From assembly GCA_937965785.1 (NCBI GenBank), contig CALCKT010000011.1, positions 74,347 through 138,346 of the forward strand: a DNA stretch of 64,000 nucleotides, given 5' to 3'. A model generated the notes under the pieces. The model did no database searches. It was not told where the DNA came from and was given only the letters and a program-made list of their open reading frames with translations. Of this stretch, positions 59,242 through 64,000 are shown in pieces; within the stretch, counting starts at the first letter, position 1, and the number at the start of each line of letters is the position of its first letter. The DNA comes from an uncultured Propionibacteriaceae bacterium. GTDB lineage: Bacteria > Actinomycetota > Actinomycetes > Propionibacteriales > Propionibacteriaceae. Position numbers and translations under genes: made by a program.

Positions 59242-61539
59242 CTATTCCTCCCGGTCCGGGAGATCGAGGTCGCGCCATTCCTCGAAATCGTCCAGCGCGC
59301 TCGCATCGCCGGTCCGCAGCGCCTCGGCGACCGCCCGGGCGAGCTCGTAGCGGGGGTCTTCCTCCTGTCTGAGGCGTTCCAGGTTTTCCTCGAACGACCA
59401 GTCGCCGGTCGTGACTCCGGCGGCCAAGAGGGCCTTGAGCGCCCGCCCCGACGCGATCCGGTGCCGCGGGGAGTGCATGAACAAACAGAAGTGACACTCC
59501 GCACACAGCGCTTCTTCACCCCGCTCGGCAAGTTTCAACGCGCGCTCGGCAAACTCCACCCCCTTCTCATCCCGCCCCGTCGCGAATAGAAGTTGAGAAT
59601 AATTCCCGAGGGCGATTGCGTTGTTGGGATCGATGGTGAGGGCTTGTGTGTAGAGTTTTTCTGCTTGGTTGTGGTCGTGGCGAATAGTGGTTAGAAAAAT
59701 AGCGTAGGTGTAGAGGATGCTGGCCTTGTTTGGGCTGATGGTGATGGCTTGTTCGTAGAGTTTTTCTGCTTGGTCGTGGTCGTGGCGAATGTATGTGAGG
59801 AAGTTAGCGTAGTAGCAGAGGCTGTAACCGTCGTTAAGGTCGACTTTGATGGCTTGTTTATAAAGTTTTTCTGCTTGGTTATAGTTGTGGCGAATAGTGG
59901 TGAGGAAGACAGCGTAGGTGTCGAGGGTGCTGGCGTTGTTGGGGTCGATAGCGAGGGCTTGTGCGTAGAGCTCTTCGGCGTGGTCGTGGTTGTGACGAAT
60001 GCCTGTGAGGAAGTTGGCGTAGTTGCCTAGGTTTTTGGCATTGCTGGGGTCGGTTTCGATGGCTTGTTTGTAGAGTTCCTCGGCGTGGTCGTGGTTGTGG
60101 CGAATGTTTTTGAGGAAGTTGGCGTAGCTGCCGAGGTTGGTGGCGTTTTTGGGGTCGGCTTTGATGGCTTGTTTGTAGAGTTCCTCAGCGCGGTCGTGGT
60201 TGTGGCGAATATCTGTGAGGAAGATGGCGTAGCTGCCGAGGAAGTCGGCATCAGTAGGATTTCTGGAAGAGATTTTTTGTAGCAGGTATTCCACTTCCTG
60301 CACGAGGTTCTCCGTCACCGTATCCCCTGTCAGCAGGTTCCTGGAGTGCATTTCAAAAATCAGGACCAGAGCTTGGAATGCTGTGTGTGGGCAGGTGGCC
60401 ATGGTCGTCAGTGTGGTGTTGGTCAGGGGCCAGTCCGCCTCTTCCACTATAAGGTCCAGGGCTTCCCAGGAGTCCTTGCCGGTTCGTAGCACGAGGGGCG
60501 CATCAGTGGCGGTTTCGCCGATCACCCAGGACCACTCTGCCTCCCAGTCGGGATCCTCCCAGAGATCGTCGTCGTAGGCTTTCGCCAGCGTGAGGAGGGC
60601 CTCTTTGCTCGCGGACCCCAGGCCGACGCGGCTCCAGTCCGCTGCGGCCTTCACCAGACCGGCCCGCCCCTGGTGGCTGTCGAGCGCCGACGTGAACCGT
60701 CGGCGTATGTCCTCGGCCCTGCCGAGCACGCGGCCAAGCCCGAGCTGCTGAATGGATGCCAGATCCCCGGCGTAGCTCGTGCTTCCCACCGCATCCAGCT
60801 CGTCGTCGGACAGCTTGGCTTCGAGGGGGAGCGGGTGGAATCTGTTGACGATCTCCCAGCCGGGGAACTTGCTGTCCAGCTCTGCGCGCCATCTGGTGTA
60901 GTTCATGCGGGTCGTGGTGGCCACCACGGTGCAGGAATCATCGATCCACGTGTTCAGGACCCCGAGAGTGAACTCCTCTTTACCCAGGAAACGTTCCAGT
61001 TCGTCGAGGAAAATAATGGCGCCGCGAACGGGTCTTCGCCAATTTTTTAGCAGCTTCTCCACGTCGTCTTCGCTCTTGGGAAACAGGACGCGGGCGTCGG
61101 GCCATTCCTCGCGGAGCACCTGGACCACGAGGCGGGTCTTGCCAGCCATCGACGGGCCCTCCACCAGGACGGGGGTGCGGTCTTTCAGAAAATCGTGAAG
61201 CTTGTCGTGCACATCGCGGCGGACGTAGTCATCGACCTCCCTGTCAGACCTGTGAATGCGCAGCGAATCCAGGTGTGCCTTGCCGATCGGGCCGGAATCC
61301 CCAGACACCTCGGCGATCCATTTGTTGCGCGCCCGTGTCGAGATCCAGTCCCTAACCTGTGGTGTGAAATCCGCGACAACGCCCACAAAGGCCCCCAGAA
61401 GTGAACCGAGCACGCTCCACACCCCGCCGAGGGGGCTGAGGAGGGGGATTACGGCGCCCACGATGGCCCCGGCGAGCGGCAGAACCAGCCACCACACCGA
61501 CGTGCCAGGATCAGATGATCGCGTGGACCGTTTCGACAT
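59242..61539 (-). CDS. Membrane STAND-type NTPase with seven TPR repeats
   Basis: A 765-residue protein. Two N-terminal helices (SVWWLVLPLAGAIVGAVIPL, GVWSVLGSLLGAFVGVVADF) precede an NTPase with Walker A GPSMAGKT (128-135), Walker B GAIIFLDE (173-180) and a sensor-like VVATTTRMNY. After a helical middle come seven near-identical 35-residue TPR units at about 427-672 (for example NLGSYANFLKNIRHNHDHAE), encoded by AT-richer DNA at 59524-60261. The order TM-NTPase-TPR is that of STAND signalling or defence proteins. ATG 61539 has GGGAGGAG upstream. Function unknown; monocistronic. Confidence 0.75.
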   Translation of the reverse strand: MSKRSTRSSDPGTSVWWLVLPLAGAIVGAVIPLLSPLGGVWSVLGSLLGAFVGVVADFTPQVRDWISTRARNKWIAEVSGDSGPIGKAHLDSLRIHRSDREVDDYVRRDVHDKLHDFLKDRTPVLVEGPSMAGKTRLVVQVLREEWPDARVLFPKSEDDVEKLLKNWRRPVRGAIIFLDELERFLGKEEFTLGVLNTWIDDSCTVVATTTRMNYTRWRAELDSKFPGWEIVNRFHPLPLEAKLSDDELDAVGSTSYAGDLASIQQLGLGRVLGRAEDIRRRFTSALDSHQGRAGLVKAAADWSRVGLGSASKEALLTLAKAYDDDLWEDPDWEAEWSWVIGETATDAPLVLRTGKDSWEALDLIVEEADWPLTNTTLTTMATCPHTAFQALVLIFEMHSRNLLTGDTVTENLVQEVEYLLQKISSRNPTDADFLGSYAIFLTDIRHNHDRAEELYKQAIKADPKNATNLGSYANFLKNIRHNHDHAEELYKQAIETDPSNAKNLGNYANFLTGIRHNHDHAEELYAQALAIDPNNASTLDTYAVFLTTIRHNYNQAEKLYKQAIKVDLNDGYSLCYYANFLTYIRHDHDQAEKLYEQAITISPNKASILYTYAIFLTTIRHDHNQAEKLYTQALTIDPNNAIALGNYSQLLFATGRDEKGVEFAERALKLAERGEEALCAECHFCLFMHSPRHRIASGRALKALLAAGVTTGDWSFEENLERLRQEEDPRYELARAVAEALRTGDASALDDFEEWRDLDLPDREE
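59524..60261 (-). repeat. Seven tandem TPR-encoding repeats of 105 bp, AT-richer than the genome
   Basis: Seven units of about 105 bases with consensus NYANFLTxIRHNHDxAEELY followed by KQAIxxDPNNA. Units 2 and 3, and units 4 and 6, are especially similar. The plus strand is rich in T and G (GGTTGTGGTCGTGGCGAAT occurs in many units), and the coding strand has many A/T-ending codons, unlike the rest of the gene. Confidence 0.85.
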
Positions 61540-61654
61540 CCTTGGCTCCTCCCGGCGCTGCCCTGGCAACAGGATAGTGGGGCCGGTGAGACGTGGAGCC
61601 TGTCTGCGACCACGTGGGTCTCTGGGGCAGGGGCCGGCGAACCGGGCTCAGCGA

Positions 61655-62071
61655 TCAGTCGTCGTCGCGGTCGTCGCCGTCGTCGTCGCTGTCCTTCTTG
61701 GTCGGTTTGGCTGTCGCGGCTTTCGTGCTTTTCGTGCTCTTCCTGTCGTCGTCGTCATCGTCGTCGTCCCGGTCGGTCTTCCTCGAGGTCGTGGTGGGGA
61801 CGGTCGTGTTGGCCGGCCTGCTGGTGGTTTGGGCCGTGGAACTGGTCGGATCCGCGGGGCCCGCCGGGTCCACCGGGGTGACCTCCGTGGGGATCGGAGG
61901 CTCGGTGGGGGAGGGACTGGCCGACGGGGCGGGCGGGGAGACGACGATCGCCGGTGAGTTCAGTTCGGGTTCCGCCGGGTGCGCGAGCTGGAACAGCAGC
62001 CCCGCAGTCAGCAGCCCTGCGGCGCCTATGCCCACCAGGGTGAGGGTGAGGCGGGTTCGTTCCGACTTCAT
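61655..62071 (-). CDS. Membrane-anchored low-complexity protein with Asp-rich tail
   Basis: A 138-residue protein. One helix (LTLTLVGIGAAGLLTAGLLF) follows a short basic start. The rest is extracytoplasmic low complexity: Pro/Ser/Thr/Val-rich to about residue 95, then KTDRDDDDDDDDRKSTKSTK and a final DSDDDGDDRDDD. The acidic tail could bind divalent metal or basic polymers, which is speculation. ATG 62071 is seven bases from AAGGAG; the adjacent ATG 62074 is possible. No family recognised. Confidence 0.6.
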   Translation of the reverse strand: MKSERTRLTLTLVGIGAAGLLTAGLLFQLAHPAEPELNSPAIVVSPPAPSASPSPTEPPIPTEVTPVDPAGPADPTSSTAQTTSRPANTTVPTTTSRKTDRDDDDDDDDRKSTKSTKAATAKPTKKDSDDDGDDRDDD

Positions 62072-62127
62072 CATGCTTCTCCTTCTGCTTGATTCAAGTG
62101 AACCCCACGCGGATGAGGAATCGGGCA

Positions 62128-62153
62128 GAACTTCATGAGGAAGTTCTCATGAA
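62128..62153. promoter_or_regulatory. Nested palindromes in the gap before mmsA
   Basis: GAACTTC (62128-62134) and GAAGTTC (62140-62146) form one perfect inverted repeat. TTCATGAG (62132-62139) and CTCATGAA (62146-62153) form a second that overlaps it. Two alternative perfect palindromes in 26 bases of AT-richer DNA suggest a regulator site or RNA switch. It lies between divergent genes. Confidence 0.4.
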
Positions 62154-62268
62154 AACACACGCCGGTTGTCAATACAAATTTTCACGACCCGCGGCGGGAT
62201 CCCGTCCGGCCCCGACCCACCCGGGCCGCTCCGATCGCGGCAGGCTGGCGCATCCCGCGCGAGGGAGT

Positions 62269-62282
62269 TATTGTATGTACAA
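62269..62282. promoter_or_regulatory. Candidate GntR operator and promoter of mmsA
   Basis: TTGTATGTACAA (62271-62282) is a perfect five-base inverted repeat around TG and has the core TGT-N4-ACA. TATTGT (62269-62274) is a -10-like hexamer that overlaps it. The site differs from the box over the GntR gene (10769-10780, read on the minus strand) at two of twelve bases, which places mmsA with the inositol genes. It is 134 bases before the mmsA start. No gene is apparent in this 62075-62415 gap. Confidence 0.5.
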
Positions 62283-62415
62283 AGCTCCCGGCGGTTCCGG
62301 CCGTCGGGCCAGCGGACTGGACGGACCCGAACGCGGTGCAGTCGGCACTGTTGCCGGTGGGGACGAAGCAATCCGCCGGACCAGCCTGAACGTCCCAGAA
62401 ACCAGGGAGAGGTAC

Positions 62416-63912
62416 ATGACCACAATCACCCACTGGATCGACGGCGCCCCCTACGAGGGCCAGCCTTCCCACATGATCCCCGTCGAGAACCCCGCCACCG
62501 GCAAGGTCGTCGGTGAGTTGATGTCGGCCAGCCCGGCCGACCTCGACCACGCCGTCGCCGTCGCCAAGGCGGCCCAGAAGAAGTGGGCCAAGGTTTCCCT
62601 CGCCAAGCGCACCGCCATCATGTTCAAGATGCGCGAGCTGGTGCTCGCCCACCAGGACGAGCTGGCCAAGGCGATCGTCGAGGAGCACGGCAAGGACTAC
62701 TCCGACGCCATCGGCGAGATCCAGCGCGGCCGCGAAACCCTCGACTTCGCCTGCGGCATCAACGTCGCGTTGAAGGGCGAGTACTCCTTCGACATCTCCA
62801 CCGGCGTCGACATCCACACCATCCGCCAGCCCGTCGGCGTGGTCGCGGGTATCTGCCCCTTCAACTTCCCCGTCATGGTGCCGATGTGGATGCACCCCGT
62901 CGCCTTGGCCACCGGCAACGCCTTCATCCTGAAACCCGCCTCCCCGACCCCCACCGCATCGCTGATCATCGCCCGCCTCTACAAGGAAGCCGGCCTGCCC
63001 GACGGCGTGTTCAACGTCCTCGCCGGTGACCGCAACCTGGTCTCCGACATCCTCACCCATCCCGGGATCGACGCCATCTCCTTCGTCGGCTCCACCCCGG
63101 TGGCGCACGTCATCCAGGACACGGGTGTCGCCCACGGCAAACGCGTCCAGGCCCTCGGGGGTGCGAACAACCACGCCATCGTCCTGCCCGACGCGGACCT
63201 CGAATTCGCCGCCCAGCACATCTCCGCCGCCGCCTTCGGTGCGGCAGGTGAACGCTGCATGGCGCTGCCCGTCGTGGTGGCCGTCGGTGGTATCGCCGAC
63301 AAGCTCGCCGAACTGGTCGCCGCCAACGGCGCGAAGATCAAGGTCGGTTTCGGCCTCGACGAGGGCGTCCAGATGGGTCCGGTCATCACCGCCAAGGCCC
63401 GCGACCGCATCGTCGGTCTCATCGACGACGCAGAAAAGCGCGGCGCGAAGGTGGTGCTCGACGGGCGCGGCCTGAAGGTCGAGGGCTACGAGGACGGCTT
63501 CTGGCTCGGCCCCACCATCCTCACCCACGTCCCGCTCGACGCCCCCGCCTACAAGGAGGAGATCTTCGGTCCGGTGCTGTGCATCGTCGACGCCGAGAAC
63601 TACGCGGAGGCCATCGAGCTCGTCAACGCCAGCGAGTTCGGCAACGGCGCGGCGATCTTCACCAACGACGGCGGCTACGCCCGGCGTTTCCAGCTGGACG
63701 TCGAAGCCGGCATGGTGGGCGTCAACGTGCCCATCCCCACCCCGGTGGCCTACTACTCGTTCGGCGGGTGGAAGGAATCGCTGCTGGGCGACACCCACAT
63801 CCACGGCCCCGAGGGTGTGCACTTCTACACCCGCGCCAAGGCCATCACCACCCGGTGGCCCTCGGAGTCCGGTGCCTACGCCGCGACGATGAGCTTCCAG
63901 CGCGAGGAGTGA
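62416..63912 (+). CDS. mmsA: Methylmalonate/malonate-semialdehyde dehydrogenase (CoA-acylating)
   Basis: Oxidises malonate semialdehyde (last step of inositol breakdown, IolA) or methylmalonate semialdehyde (valine breakdown) to the CoA ester. 498 residues of aldehyde-dehydrogenase fold: VAGICPFNFPVMVPMWMHP, ILKPASPTPTASLIIARLYK, FVGSTPVAHVIQDTG and the catalytic Cys281 in FGAAGERCMALPVVV, all typical of MmsA. GGGAGAGG precedes ATG 62416. A box matching the iol regulator sites lies upstream, favouring the inositol role. The 88 bases after the stop show nothing. Confidence 0.92.
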   Translation: MTTITHWIDGAPYEGQPSHMIPVENPATGKVVGELMSASPADLDHAVAVAKAAQKKWAKVSLAKRTAIMFKMRELVLAHQDELAKAIVEEHGKDYSDAIGEIQRGRETLDFACGINVALKGEYSFDISTGVDIHTIRQPVGVVAGICPFNFPVMVPMWMHPVALATGNAFILKPASPTPTASLIIARLYKEAGLPDGVFNVLAGDRNLVSDILTHPGIDAISFVGSTPVAHVIQDTGVAHGKRVQALGGANNHAIVLPDADLEFAAQHISAAAFGAAGERCMALPVVVAVGGIADKLAELVAANGAKIKVGFGLDEGVQMGPVITAKARDRIVGLIDDAEKRGAKVVLDGRGLKVEGYEDGFWLGPTILTHVPLDAPAYKEEIFGPVLCIVDAENYAEAIELVNASEFGNGAAIFTNDGGYARRFQLDVEAGMVGVNVPIPTPVAYYSFGGWKESLLGDTHIHGPEGVHFYTRAKAITTRWPSESGAYAATMSFQREE

Positions 63913-64000
63913 ACCGCCCCACGTGAGAGGTGCTGGGCCGTGAGCGGTGGCGAACGGTCCGGCGAACTTTCCAGCCCCTGCCCCGGCGACCGTCAGGTCG

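Noticed and set aside
59524..60261. Possible DNA tandem array or CRISPR-like repeat
   Set aside because: The 105-base periodicity is in frame and encodes TPR units of the STAND protein.

Overview
The window is high-GC, densely packed DNA with short intergenic gaps, many GTG starts and many 4-bp stop/start overlaps. This is typical of an actinobacterium. The gene set (an actinobacterial-type myo-inositol cluster, a DUF222/HNH gene, ABC sugar uptake without its own ATPase, many dispersed palindromic repeats) suggests the Propionibacteriaceae, perhaps an Arachnia- or Tessaracoccus-like organism. That placement is inference; no rRNA or marker gene is present. No tRNA, rRNA, CRISPR array, prophage or intact insertion sequence was recognised.

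Left part (1-14.7 kb). After the start of a Pro/Gln/Tyr-rich protein on the minus strand come glgX, a small ORF coupled to a membrane protein, an aldo/keto reductase, and a two-gene operon of an SPFH protein with a ribbon-helix-helix protein that has a candidate operator. Then comes a myo-inositol catabolism cluster: iolE-iolG and a transaldolase on the minus strand, a HicAB pair, a GntR regulator, and divergent iolC-iolB-iolD ending in a strong hairpin. The missing dehydrogenase step (mmsA/iolA) lies at the far end of the window (62.4-63.9 kb). Candidate GntR operators with core TGT-N4-ACA occur before the transaldolase, at iolC and before mmsA, so these dispersed genes may form one regulon.

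Middle part (14.8-37 kb). It holds a drug/lantibiotic-type ABC exporter beside a large LuxR-type regulator that lacks a visible P-loop, a four-gene SPFH-SHOCT/zinc-ribbon cassette with a strong terminator, an MFS exporter, and a DUF2339 membrane protein. A CUT1 sugar importer with an intracellular GH29 alpha-L-fucosidase follows, driven by a good promoter with a LacI-type operator. Next are a CotH-like lipoprotein flanked by repeats, an orphan MNT antitoxin with a truncated HEPN partner, a GNAT enzyme and an old-yellow-enzyme homologue.

Right part (37-64 kb). Two surface-polymer systems stand out. The first is a tight minus-strand operon: membrane-anchored PIG-L deacetylase, ATP-grasp ligase, processive GT2 synthase and Tat/lipoprotein. 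The second is a plus-strand operon: three glycosyltransferases, an ABC exporter, two APH-fold kinases and UDP-glucose dehydrogenase. Between them lie remnants of a CUT2 sugar transporter, an uncharacterised gene pair, and yaaA. After the second operon come a two-component system, a DUF222/HNH gene, a membrane STAND-NTPase with near-identical AT-richer TPR repeats, and mmsA.

Two dispersed repeat families run through the window. Family A is a large inverted repeat (arms GAAGYTGGTTGAGCCG and GTGTCGAAACC) at 5.8, 36.9, 44.3, 54.6 and 57.1-57.7 kb. One 51-bp half-element sits in frame inside a kinase gene at 51.6 kb. Family B has the core GCGCTACAGCGC or variants, with CCGGTTCGCTGG-like ends, at 7.9, 32.7, 34.4 and 45.4 kb.
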